Counted from the stretch's first letter, positions 9,890 to 17,896 are shown. The stretch is 22,500 bases of DNA from Stramonita haemastoma (GCA_030674155.1 CM060334.1:28350555-28373054), one strand, 5' to 3'. The notes: generated by a model not told the origin, from the letters alone. Numbers and translations: made by a program.

Positions 9890-10400
9890 GGCGGAACAGG
9901 TTTTTAACTTAAGTGCAAGATGTTCTGCGTGTGTTTGCACACGGGGCCTTGGTTTATGTCTCATAAAGGACTTTTGTGGCAGTGGATCTACGCTAGGGAT
10001 TCCCGAGGCCACTTAAAAATCAGGCCGGTGCTTATCCCGGTTTCTGTGGCGTTAAGCGACTGAGAGTCATAGACTCCCCCCTGGAAAGGACGCCAGTCTA
10101 TCGCAGGGTTAACCCCCCAACACAAGGTTGGTACCCCTTTTACACCTGGGTGGGGTGAGAAAATAGCCGTAAAGTGCCTTTTCCAAGGGCACAACGCCAT
10201 AGCGGAATAGCTGGGATCGAACCCGCAACCTTTAGATTACGAGTACAACGCCCTAACCACTAGGCCACAGCGGCGGCTTTGTGGCATAGGAGTCAGTACG
10301 AACTCGGGGAAAAATTCCCCAAAACGGCCACCTCAGTAGAAATTCGATCCTCGGCCATCAGATCACGAGCGCAACAGCTCTAACCACTAGGCTTTCCCCC
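9890..10400 (-). mobile_element. SINE family B copy split by a younger SINE
   Basis: The two outer parts, about 9890-9981 and 10277-10400, together match the element at 955-1167. The head on the minus strand has GCCTAGTGGTTAGAGC (A box) and a worn B box, GGATCGAATTT. The 3' part carries GTGTGCAAACACACGCAGAAC and ends at TTAAAAACCTG. The middle, 9982-10276, is an inserted family-A SINE. The locus is in the intron between the 10856 and 9529 exons of the ADAMTSL5-like gene. Confidence 0.7.
9982..10276 (-). mobile_element. tRNA-Thr-type SINE, family A, nested copy
   Basis: Read on the minus strand from 10276 it starts GCCGCCGCTGTGGCCTAGTG, then TTAGGGCGTTGTACTCGTAA, and has a B box GGTTCGATCCC. 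The body carries AAAGGCACTTTACGGCTA and CCACCCAGGTGTAAAAGGGG. It matches the plus-strand copy at 12174-12471 for nearly its whole length. Near-identical short repeats flank it: CTTTTGTGGCA at 9971-9981 and CTTTGTGGCA at 10277-10286. These are read as a target-site duplication within the older SINE. The anticodon loop reads CTCGTAA (anticodon CGT, threonine). Confidence 0.82.
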
Positions 10401-10855
10401 TCCCTTATAAAATATATAACACATCAATCTAAAACAAAAACAAACAAACCCGCAATTAAACGACTGAAGTACCTTCATTATGTCATTCGGTGTGTAAAAA
10501 ACAACAACCAAAAAAACCAACCCTAACCTTGCTGAGGACACAGCGATTCTGCTTAACTTATAATCCCCAGGTTACAAAAAACACAAAATAGGTTATTGAA
10601 CACTTTAATTACAAAAAACCACCATAAACACTCACTCACGACACCAGAACATCCTGCGCACACGTTAACTATGTAAGGAAAAACAGAAACAAAGAAAGTG
10701 ATTTGAAAAGGGGAAGTTTTGTAGGATGTAAAAGACCCCAGAATACCCACGCTCCATGAAAGTGAGTTTGGCCACAGTGCAGCGCCCTGAGATTCCTGGC
10801 GGAGGTGAGGAAAAAGAGACAAGAAAAGAGGGAGGGGAGACGGTGTCTGCCTTAC

Positions 10856-10939
10856 CGATCAGGTTGGTGGTGTTCTCCTGAACATACAGGTACGTCGCTC
10901 CCCGCGGCACTGTGATGATGAAGTTGTAGCCCTCATAGT
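10856..10939 (-). CDS. ADAMTSL5: Exon: ADAMTS spacer beta-strand segment
   Basis: The acceptor TTTCTGTGTGCAG precedes 10939 and the donor GTAAGG follows 10856. The 84 nt are open, with two bases completing the entry codon and one base left at the end (phase 1 on both sides). It reads YEGYNFIITVPRGATYLYV and then QENTTNLI. This fits the ADAM-TS spacer 1 pattern G-Y-x-x-[VI]-x-x-[IV]-P-x-G-A-x-x-[IV]-x-[VI]-x-E. The sequence Asn-Thr-Thr is a possible N-glycosylation sequon. The exon has no frame break. It joins the 9529 exon in phase to give NLIALQDETG, which is the expected spacer continuation. Confidence 0.87.
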
Positions 10940-10968
10940 CTGCACACAGAAAAGATCCATGCCACTGA

Positions 10969-10970
<2 letters not shown>

Positions 10971-11056
<86 letters not shown>

Positions 11057-11071
11057 AGAGGGAGAGGAGAT
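10971..11071. repeat. (GT)n joined to (GA)n
   Basis: GT repeats (10971-11015) switch directly to GA repeats (11017-11071), only about 30 bases upstream (in transcription) of the 10939 exon acceptor. Confidence 0.97.
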
Positions 11072-11432
11072 ACTTATCTTGCCAAAACTCAAACTAAAAC
11101 ATAGTGTAACTTGGTAGCAAGACCTCGGCATAATGTTCATGCACATATTTAACACTCTTCTTGTATCTCTCCTTGATCCTCTGAGAATAAGCTTTTCTTC
11201 ATAGTCTTTTGACACAGTCAAATTCAGCACAAACCATCCATTTGTGAAAATCCTCAGATGCCAACCTGCATGCAGTAGTCGAGTCGTCAGACAGACAGAT
11301 CAAGATTCGATAACTCAAATCTAAAGTGACAAAAATTCTGAAGAGGTAACACGAGTCAAATCTAATCCTAAGGTGATCCAAACATCATCAAAATTCTTCA
11401 AGGAAATGTTACGGCCAGCAGACGAAGAGGTT

Positions 11433-11682
11433 GATTATGAAAACAACAACAACAACAAAATAATGGTGGACAAGCAGCAATGCAGAACGGGCAAAGAAAC
11501 CATCGCGGAGATCTAGGCTGAGTATAAGCAGGTAAGCAGCCTAAACACACGTGAAGATTCGAAATATAACAGCTTGTCTTGTCTTCAGTACGGCTCCAAG
11601 TAACTTCTGGGAAAACTAGGATAAACGACTGTAAATGATGGTCAACATGGACAACAACAACAACAACAACAACAACAAAACA
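11433..11682. repeat. Two (AAC)n blocks
   Basis: ACA/AAC repeats at about 11441-11459 and 11651-11680. The second is 30 bases past the 11712 donor. Confidence 0.93.
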
Positions 11683-11711
11683 AGTGACAATACCGTGAAT
11701 GAATGCCCCAC

Positions 11712-11846
11712 CTGTTGGAGTTGTCCCGGACGGACTGATGGTATTTGGCAGCAATCAGGAAGCAGGTGGTTTTCACCCCTCTTTGGAGCATTTCCCACAC
11801 ACTCCAGAGTAGCACGCGACCCCACGATACCGTCACACCCCACGTT
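11712..11846 (-). CDS. ADAMTSL5: Exon: end of cysteine-rich module, start of spacer (frame-broken)
   Basis: The acceptor ATGTTACAG lies before 11846 and the donor CAACAG/GTGGGG after 11712. The first frame reads NVGCDGIVGSRATLE, the usual V-G-C-D-x-x-[LIV]-G-S core that follows the previous exon's GLCQ in phase 0. A second frame then gives VCGKCSKEG, the C-G-x-C-G-type motif. A third frame gives KTTCFLIAAKYHQSVRDNSN, the C-x-x-[VI] start of the ADAMTS spacer. Breaks fall near 11800-11805 and at the G run at 11776-11779, where one more G would restore the frame. The exit phase also disagrees with the next exon, so at least one further length difference is likely. Homology crossing three frames points to small indels, either in the assembly or as gene decay. 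Confidence 0.72.
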
Positions 11847-12161
11847 CTGTAACATGCCAAGGGAGCCGTAGTCACCAGTCAGGGATTACAGGTCCTGACA
11901 CCGACATCAGCCAGCTTTTGTCCAAAGTATTGTAACAGAACAGGTGTCATGGGAAAAAAAAACTCCAAAGAAAGAAACACCTCTGCCTTCCCAACAACAT
12001 ACTCCCTCCACCTTCCCAACATCACCCTCCCCAAACAACACCCCTCCCCACACTATCGCCGAAGTCTGAATGCAGCTACCTTAATGATGGGGAAAATCCC
12101 CAAAAATCTCGCCTTTGGCAAACTTCGGAGCTCTACCCGAGGAACAAAATAAAGTCACCTT

Positions 12162-12483
12162 ATGTCGTATTTTGCCGCCGCTGTAGTCTAGTGGTTAGGG
12201 CGTTGGACTCGTAATCTAAAGGTTGCGGGTTCGAACCCAGCTTTCGGCTATGGCGTTGTGCCCTTGGAAAAGGCACTTTACGGCTATTTTCTCACCCCAC
12301 CCAGGTGTAAAAGGGGTACCAACCTTGTGTTGGGGGTTAACCCTGCGAAAGACTGGCGTCCTATCCAGGGGGGAGTCTATGACTCTCAGTCGCTTAACGC
12401 CACAGAAACCGGGATAAGCACCGGCCTCACGAGCCTTAGGCTCGGGACAGACTTTAACTAACTTTTCTTTAATGTCGTATTTT
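12162..12483. repeat. 12-bp target-site duplication flanking the family-A SINE
   Basis: ATGTCGTATTTT occurs directly before the SINE head (12162-12173) and directly after its tail (12472-12483). This fixes the element's ends at 12174 and 12471. Confidence 0.88.
12174..12471 (+). mobile_element. tRNA-Thr-type SINE, family A, with perfect target-site duplication
   Basis: The 298-bp element begins GCCGCCGCTGTAGTCTAGTG. Its head folds as a tRNA-like sequence with A box TAGTCTAGTGGTTAGGGCG, anticodon loop CTCGTAA (CGT, threonine) and B box GGTTCGAACCC. The conserved body includes GGAAAAGGCACTTTACGGC and CACCCAGGTGTAAAAGGGG. The tail is T/A-rich (AACTTTTCTTTA). The flanks ATGTCGTATTTT at 12162-12173 and 12472-12483 are identical 12-mers, a clean LINE-mediated target-site duplication. 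The intact promoter boxes and exact duplication suggest a relatively recent insertion. The element lies in the intron between the 13515 and 11846 exons. Confidence 0.88.
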
Positions 12484-12692
12484 ACTCAGTTTCGTCCCTC
12501 TCTCGGCACTCTTTGTATTCCCTCCCTTCTCTATCTCCATTCTTTGTTTCCAAGCTTTGCTCCTGTGTGGATACTCTCCTTAGGTAGTGGTGGATGGTAT
12601 CTGTTTTCTTCGAGTCTCTCTCTTTCTTTCTTCCTTCCCACACCACCCTCATTCCGCTCGATCCGTCATTGATTCACTGACCGTCCAAGAAA

Positions 12693-12744
12693 CACACACA
12701 CACACACACACGCACGCACGCACACGCACGCACGCACGCACGCA

Positions 12745-12777
<33 letters not shown>

Positions 12778-12778
12778 A
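12693..12778. repeat. (CA)n / (CGCA)n microsatellite
   Basis: CA repeats interrupted by CGCA units, directly before the minisatellite. Confidence 0.97.
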
Positions 12779-12810
12779 AAATACAATATGACACATTCTG
12801 TATTGTCAGC

Positions 12811-13282
12811 TGTGCCGTGCTGTGCTAAATTGAGTTGTGCTGTGCGCTGTGCGAAGCTAAGCTGTGCTGTCGAAGCTAGCTGTGCTATGTGAAGCTAAGC
12901 TGTGCTGTGCGAAGCTAAGCTGTGCTGTGCGAAGCAGCTTGCTGTGCGAAGCTAAGCTGTGCTGTGCGAAGCTAAGCTGTGCTGTGCGAAGCTAAGCTGT
13001 GCTGTGCGAGCTAAGTGTGCTATGTAAAGCTAAGCTGTGCTGTGCGAAGCTAAGCTGTGCTATGTGAAGCTAAGCTGTGCTGTGCGAAGCTAAGCTGTGC
13101 TGTGCGAAGCTAAGCTGTGCTGTGCGAAGCTAAGCTGTGCTGTGCGAAGCTAAGCTGTGCTGTGCGAAGCTAAGCTGTGCTGTGCGAAGCTAAGCTGTGC
13201 TGTGCGAAGCTAAGTTGTGCTGTGCGAAGCTAAGCTGTGCTGTGCGAAACTAAGCTGTGCTGTGCGAAGCTAAGCTGTGCAG
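12811..13282 (+). repeat. 20-bp minisatellite, about 22 units
   Basis: The unit is GCTGTGCTGTGCGAAGCTAA. From about 13020 to 13275 the units are almost perfect, three per 60 bases. Toward 12811 they are degenerate, with single-base changes (CTATGTG, GCGAGCTAAG) and short deletions. The block lies in the intron after the 13515 donor. All long ORFs here are translated repeat. Confidence 0.95.
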
Positions 13283-13492
13283 TGCAGTGCAGTGCTGTCC
13301 TGTGCACTGTTGTGCTGTCCTGTGCAGCGCTGTGCTGTGCTGTGCTGTGCCGTGCAGTGCCGTGCAGTGCAGTGCTGTGCTGTGCTGTGCAGTACAGTGC
13401 AGTGCTGTCTTGTCCTGCGTTGTGCTGTGCTGTGCAGTGCAGTGCAGTGCAGTGCTGTGCTGTGCTGTGCTGCGCTATGCTGTGCTGTGCTT
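13278..13492 (+). repeat. 5-bp repeat (TGTGC / AGTGC), about 40 units
   Basis: Imperfect pentamers alternate between TGTGC and AGTGC and run directly on from the 20-bp minisatellite. The 20-bp unit itself contains two of these pentamers, so it probably arose within this array. It stops about 20 bases from the exon donor at 13514. Confidence 0.93.
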
Positions 13493-13514
13493 TCTGAAGA
13501 CAAGCCACACCGAC

Positions 13515-13642
13515 CTGACAGAGCCCCTTGATGCAGACGTGCTGGAGCTTGACGTTGCTGTAGCAGCGTGTTCCGTCCAGTGCACTGCCCAGGGAGTGTG
13601 TCCAGCCCAGAGAGCTTCGGCACCGGAGGTCACAGGGCCGTC
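13515..13642 (-). CDS. ADAMTSL5: Exon: core of cysteine-rich module
   Basis: The acceptor is GATGCTGCCAG before 13642 and the donor CAG/GTCGGT follows 13515. The 128 nt open in phase 1, completing a Gly codon with the previous exon, and close in phase 0. The protein reads RPCDLRCRSS, then SLGSALDGTRCYS, then HVCIKGLCQ. This is the family pattern C-x-L-x-C, then a [FS]-G-x-x-x-D-G-T-x-C segment, then V-C-x-x-G-x-C. All six cysteines expected in this stretch are present. It is intact. The donor lies only about 20 bases from the tandem TGTGC repeat that fills the start of the next intron, so slippage could easily reach the splice site. Confidence 0.87.
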
Positions 13643-13683
13643 CTGGCAGCATCAGCATCGTCCTTAGTTAGGCTTCAGCATTA

Positions 13684-14000
13684 TCGTCGTCAATATAATT
13701 ATCATCTGCGTCATCATCGCCACCACCATCACCACCGCCACCATCAACACCACAATCACCACCTCCTTTACCATCAACACCGTCATCATCATCACTACCA
13801 CCACCACCATCACCTCCATCATTATCACCGCCATCACAATCAACACAATCCAGACTACCACCGCCACTGACCAATCACCACCTCCATCACCATCATCATC
13901 ACCATCATCACCACCACCATGATCATCGCCACCACCACCACTACCACCACCACCACTACCACCACCACCACTACCACTGCTGACCGCTACCACTGACCAA
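13684..14000. repeat. Interrupted CAC/CAT trinucleotide region
   Basis: Dense, imperfect ACC, ATC and CAT triplets over about 300 bases, between the 14269 donor and the 13642 acceptor. ORFs here code only His, Thr, Gly or Asp runs and are not genes. Confidence 0.93.
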
Positions 14001-14268
14001 CCACCATCACCATCGGCAACATCGCCAAAGTCATTTTCGCAGTCGACAATAACTCATTGACATCATCGTCAAAGTCGTTATCATCGTTATCTTCCTCGTC
14101 GTTATCGTCTTAGTGGCTGTGAAGACTATCTGACAGTCATGTCTGAGGACTGGCCCATGCATCATAGTGTGAACACTGAAAGGGCAAGGCAGCAGTCTCT
14201 GAGCTTTGCACACTGACATGAAAATGAACAGGGATGGAGGGGGGTATCTATTATCAGGTAAAACTCAC

Positions 14269-14380
14269 CGCCAGAAACAGGAGACCACGTGACGTAGGAC
14301 GGGTCAGAGGTCAAGGCCATGCGGTCACCAGCTGTGGCACACTGCCAATGACGATACTCCATGGTGCCGCTCGGACAAGC
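14269..14380 (-). CDS. ADAMTSL5: Exon: start of ADAMTS-type cysteine-rich module
   Basis: The acceptor is TTGTTTTCAG before 14380 and the donor is GTGAGT after 14269. The 112 nt are open and start in phase 0 with ACPSGTMEYRHWQC. This is the conserved junction in ADAMTS and ADAMTSL proteins where the last TSP1 cysteine is followed by C-P-x-G-x-x-x-[FY]-R-x-x-Q-C. It continues SDPSYVTWSPVSG, matching the family's aromatic W-x-P segment, and leaves in phase 1. The exon is intact, with no frame break. It lies between two blocks of CAT/CAC-type trinucleotide repeats (13690-14000 and 14400-14590), so only about 110 bases here are unique coding sequence. Confidence 0.85.
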
Positions 14381-14399
14381 CTGAAAACAAGGACTCAGC

Positions 14400-14592
14400 C
14401 ATCACCACCATCATCATCAATATAACCAACACCAACATCACAATCACCGCCAGCTCAGCCACCATCAGCCTCATCGCCATGATCACTATTAACATCATCG
14501 AATTATCTTCATCCTCACCACATCATCATCATTGTCGTCACCATCATCACCACCATCACCAACATCATCACCATCACCATCTACCGTGACAG
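14400..14592. repeat. Interrupted CAC/CAT trinucleotide region, second block
   Basis: The same type of CAT/CAC triplet run on the other side of the 14269-14380 exon. Confidence 0.9.
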
Positions 14593-14747
14593 TGACAGCA
14601 TCTTACAAAGTGCTGAGTAAAAGGAAAATGGTAACAGTGCTGAGCATCTTGTTCACAGTCAAACTGGGAAACGCCTTCCCCTTCATCACATTTTCTGAAT
14701 CTCAGAAGTGGGCTTTGGGAGGTTTGGGTAAGGACATACAGAGGGAC

Positions 14748-14796
14748 ATTGGTTTCAAGTCGTAGTCTTTCTGATAGGCTACGACTTGAAACCAAT
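14748..14796. repeat. Perfect 18-bp inverted repeat with 13-nt loop
   Basis: ATTGGTTTCAAGTCGTAG (14748-14765) is exactly reverse-complemented at 14779-14796, around a 13-base loop. It is in the intron between the 15034 and 14380 exons. Confidence 0.95.
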
Positions 14797-15033
14797 AACA
14801 ATGACATCTTGTTCAACGTTCAACACCCAACTATTTTTGGAAGAGGACTAGGCAAAGGGCTAAGACATTGGTAACACCAAATACCCAGTATACAGTCTGT
14901 AACCTGGACAGGACTGGGATTCATCGGGTTCAATGTGTTATGTAGGAAACCTTCATGCCGTGCCCATAACTCTTAAGGAGTCAAGAAAGAAGTCTGTCAG
15001 TTGACAAAAAGTCTCATCTAAGAGAGAACTTAC

Positions 15034-15245
15034 CGGCATCTTACAGATTTTGAAGGACGCCTCCGATCCAGTACACAGCACCACGTATGTCCGCCTGTAT
15101 CTGTGTCCGTCCCATACCCGACAGTTGCGCGTGCGCTTGGCCACACCCTCCCCACACGTGCGGAACACGATCCCCACGTGGACCACTTGCCCCACTTGAC
15201 CGGGTGTAGACGCCTGTTGGGCAGGTAGATGGGACGTCTTCCCGG
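15034..15245 (-). CDS. ADAMTSL5: Exon with thrombospondin type-1 repeat (frameshifted)
   Basis: The acceptor is TTGTCCACAG before 15245 and the donor is GTAAGT after 15034, both strong. The first half reads WGKWSTWGSCS and the second half reads TCGEGVAKRTRNC, then VVLCTGSEASFKICKMP. Together these give the TSP1 tryptophan pair, the C-S-x-T-C-G-x-G motif, the R-x-R-x-C strand and the later cysteines. The two halves are in different frames. The join at about 15159-15162 lacks one base, so no single ORF covers the domain. With that base the exon would be 213 nt, phase 0 at both ends, and would join the next exon in frame. TSP1 repeats mediate matrix and glycosaminoglycan contacts and can carry C-mannose and O-fucose. 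The motif here has Thr in the usual O-fucosylation position. The upstream exon was not found. Confidence 0.8.
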
Positions 15246-15533
15246 CTGTGGACAAGAAACAATCACGCATGTAAAAGAAACCCACGGCAACAAGAGAGTT
15301 GTCCCCGGCAAAATTCTGTACAAAAAAGCCACTCTGATAGAAACACAAATAGAGTTGCAGACAGGAAAAGAAAAAATTATGGGTGGTGCTGCTCTTGTGG
15401 CGACGCGCTCTCCTCCGGGGAGAGCATCCTGAATTTCATTTAGTGGTGTAAATGTAAAATGTTCAATGGACAAGAACAATTGATCTATGGACAAGAAACA
15501 ATAGTTCTTTCACGTCGTGACCACGAGAGCTAT

Positions 15534-15618
15534 CCACCCTCAGAAAAATAATATCAGTGGTGATTTTGCACGCACGCACGCACCACCCTCAGAAAAAATA
15601 ATATCAGTGGTGATTTTG

Positions 15619-15620
<2 letters not shown>
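15534..15620 (+). repeat. Tandem duplication, unit about 49 bp
   Basis: CCACCCTCAG plus an A run, AATATCAGTGGTGATTTTGCA and an ACGC or AC repeat occurs at 15534-15582 and again from 15583. The copies differ by one base in the A run. The second copy leads into the CA/CGCA array 15620-15684. Confidence 0.92.
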
Positions 15621-15676
<56 letters not shown>

Positions 15677-15684
15677 CACACACC
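15620..15684. repeat. (CA)n and (CGCA)n
   Basis: CA dinucleotides pass into CGCA units after the second 49-bp duplicate. Confidence 0.96.
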
Positions 15685-15992
15685 ACGAGCACGCACAGAC
15701 ACATAGAAGAGAGAGAGGAGAGAGAACTCTGAAAGATTTTTTTTCCAAGAGGCCATTGTCTCATACAAGAAGGAGGATACTGATCAAATCAACGGTTAAT
15801 GATCAGAATGCACCCGAAAAATACAGCTGTGACACACAAATGTTAAGAAACCCACTGTAGGAAAAACCCTTCGTCATCAAAACATCTCAATTTGGGTACA
15901 TGGATATGCATACACAAAACCATCTAAATCATCATAAGCAATCAAGGTTGCGATCATCTAACCACAGAATGATCACCCTCCAAAACAGAAAA

Positions 15993-15993
15993 C

Positions 15994-16062
<69 letters not shown>

Positions 16063-16148
16063 ACTCACTCACACACACGCACGCACACGCACACACACGC
16101 ACACAACGCACAACAAACATGCACACACGCGCGTGCGCGCGTGCGCAA
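15993..16148. repeat. (CA)n with degenerate CGCA tail
   Basis: A pure CA array at 15993-16060, then mixed CACG and GCGC steps to about 16148. Confidence 0.96.
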
Positions 16149-16149
16149 C

Positions 16150-16332
16150 AACAAGAATGGTAAAGATATCCATATGCTAAACTAAACAGATTCGACAATC
16201 AAAATCAATTTTGCCACTAACTACTGCTTAAAATGGTTTTCATCAATTTTGCAGGTTTAAAAGCACTCTTTAAAATAAATTGTACTTAACAGTGCATGCA
16301 TGAAACTTTATGACGTTGGGTTTTCTATAATT
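16150..16332. other. AT-rich flank, no feature
   Basis: It may include the 3' end of the LINE fragment at 16333-16542, but nothing is diagnostic. Confidence 0.35.
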
Positions 16333-16542
16333 TTATGGTTTTATAAACTTTTTTTTTATGCCGTCCAGAAAATATGGGCATTTGAGAATATAGTGAAATT
16401 TGTCACCCAATTCTTTCTGGCTGCATTTTCTACACAATCTTTCTTTTCTTTCAGTGCCCGTGAACCTGCCCTCTTGTACTGGTAATTTCTGAAACATGAA
16501 TTTATATAATATACCCGACAATTCATTAATAATATCAATCAT
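16333..16542 (-). mobile_element. Fragment of LINE reverse transcriptase C-terminal region
   Basis: The minus-strand reading contains FQKLPVQEGRFTG, RLCRKC, then GDKFHYILKCPYFLDG. This is the [LF]-P-x-[ED]-x-G-R, R-x-C-x-x-C, G-D-E-[FY]-H-[YF]-x-x-x-C-P-x-F signature found near the C-terminus of many invertebrate non-LTR ORF2 proteins, commonly in transposon-derived sequence. Upstream (16543-16740) the frame is lost, so only this island is recognised. Just downstream, in the same strand, KPNVIKFH could continue the element. It differs from the LINE at 1-700 and the one at 17897, so it belongs to another family. Confidence 0.72.
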
Positions 16543-16799
16543 CTTATACCAGAAAGCAATCTACATTTACAGTCAATTTCGATCGAAAATGGCCTGATCC
16601 ACCCAGTACCATGTAAGTCGGAGTTGACTTTTGTAATCTTAGCATGACTTATATGATTTGTATAACTTTTGACAGATGGTGGTAGATTGATCTTATACAA
16701 GTCATATAAATCATACATTTGGATAAAAGGGGGAAAAAATAACTGATATCCTTATTGGAGGGGGGCGGGGGAGAAATACTATCAATAAAAAAAAATACA

Positions 16800-16809
16800 G
16801 AGAGAGAGA

Positions 16810-16884
<75 letters not shown>

Positions 16885-16942
16885 TTTTTTTATATCGAGG
16901 ATAACAGAATAAGTAATCATGTGCTTTTTTTTCATCCGAATA

Positions 16943-17006
<64 letters not shown>

Positions 17007-17018
17007 AAGAGAGAGAGT
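16800..17018. repeat. Two (GA)n blocks
   Basis: GA arrays at 16800-16881 and 16944-17018, separated by about 60 AT-rich bases. Confidence 0.97.
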
Positions 17019-17349
17019 CAGTTTTAAACAATACTATGAATTATAAAAAAGCAAAATACCAAAGTAACTAAAAAAAAAATTAAGACATGAAAAAATCAAC
17101 ATCATGATGTAACCCCTCTTAAAATATCATGACATACCATTTTTCACATTGAGTTAATGAAAATGAATTTCAAATCTAAAAAAGGCGTAACATATATGTG
17201 AGGAAAAAAACAGAAGAAAACACAACAACAACAACAAAAACAAACAAAAAAGCAAAAAAAAATACTGTCTTTATTTAGACGAAAAGAATAAATTTCAGCT
17301 TCAACATGGGAACCAAAACATTTCCATCTGATAAGTTTATGTGACAGTG

Positions 17350-17351
<2 letters not shown>

Positions 17352-17442
<91 letters not shown>

Positions 17443-17551
17443 AGCTTCTCTGATGGAAAACTTAACATTCTCCACATTTTACACAACCCCCAAACACACA
17501 CAAACACACACTGGCCTCATCCACACGTCACAATCCCCCCATACCCTCCAA

Positions 17552-17636
<85 letters not shown>
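17352..17636. repeat. (GA)n and (CA)n
   Basis: A GA array at 17352-17441 and a CA array at 17551-17636, each over 80 bases. Confidence 0.97.
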
Positions 17637-17639
<3 letters not shown>

Positions 17640-17896
17640 GGTCTACCTACGCACATGAGTGGTTTTTTCAGCAGAATTTGTTGTTGTTTTCTAGAGTTAC
17701 AGGAGAAAAAAGGAAAAGGGCATACCACGGTGACCCTGGTGACCCTGATGACACACGGCTAACTATTTCTGGTCAGGACAGTGACTGCAGGTTCGTTCAG
17801 CTAGCTAGCTACCACCAGCATGGCATCTCTCATCCACATACTGCTTGGCACACGGCAGAGACAGATCACCTCCATGCTCATAGCCTCAGTCACTGA

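Larger units (their letters stand above)
3934..15245 (-). other. ADAMTSL5: ADAMTSL5-like gene model (partial, eight exons)
   Basis: This is the gene locus; its exons are listed separately. Read on the minus strand, the domain order is TSP1, ADAMTS cysteine-rich module, ADAMTS spacer, low-complexity Thr/Pro/Gly linker, NTR/C345C and stop. In the ADAMTS-like family that order belongs to ADAMTSL5, a secreted matrix protein that lacks the metalloprotease domain. Splice phases run 0, then 1, then 0, unclear at 11712, then 1, 1-to-0, and 1 into the last exon. Introns are about 0.6 to 2.9 kb and full of SINEs and microsatellites. Missing pieces are the signal-peptide exon upstream of 15245, a short spacer segment between 9402 and 7888, and the segment with the first NTR cysteine between 7172 and 4232. 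Several exons have frame breaks. A diverged ADAMTSL or papilin-like relative is possible, but the spacer plus NTR combination argues for ADAMTSL5. Confidence 0.72.

Noticed and set aside
9988..10200. Matching ORFs at 9988-10200 and 12223-12461
   Set aside because: Both are frames through the same SINE body. The shared protein reflects the shared repeat, not a gene family.
10751..10795. A possible spacer exon reading ISGRCTVAKLTFMER behind a CGCCAG acceptor
   Set aside because: The 10856 and 9529 exons join in phase to give NLIALQDETG, the expected spacer sequence, leaving no room for this segment.
12174..12245. A functional tRNA-Thr gene
   Set aside because: It has tRNA-like A and B boxes and a CGT loop, but the acceptor stem is not closed and it continues into a SINE body flanked by target duplications.
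13230..13667. Long Cys/Ala/Val or His/Ser/Thr ORFs on both strands
   Set aside because: They are translations of the TGTGC pentamer and 20-bp arrays. Only the minus-strand part at 13515-13642 is a real exon.
13568..13993. His-rich and Gly/Asp-rich ORFs
   Set aside because: They come from CAT/CAC triplet repeats, with no conserved residues outside the repeat.
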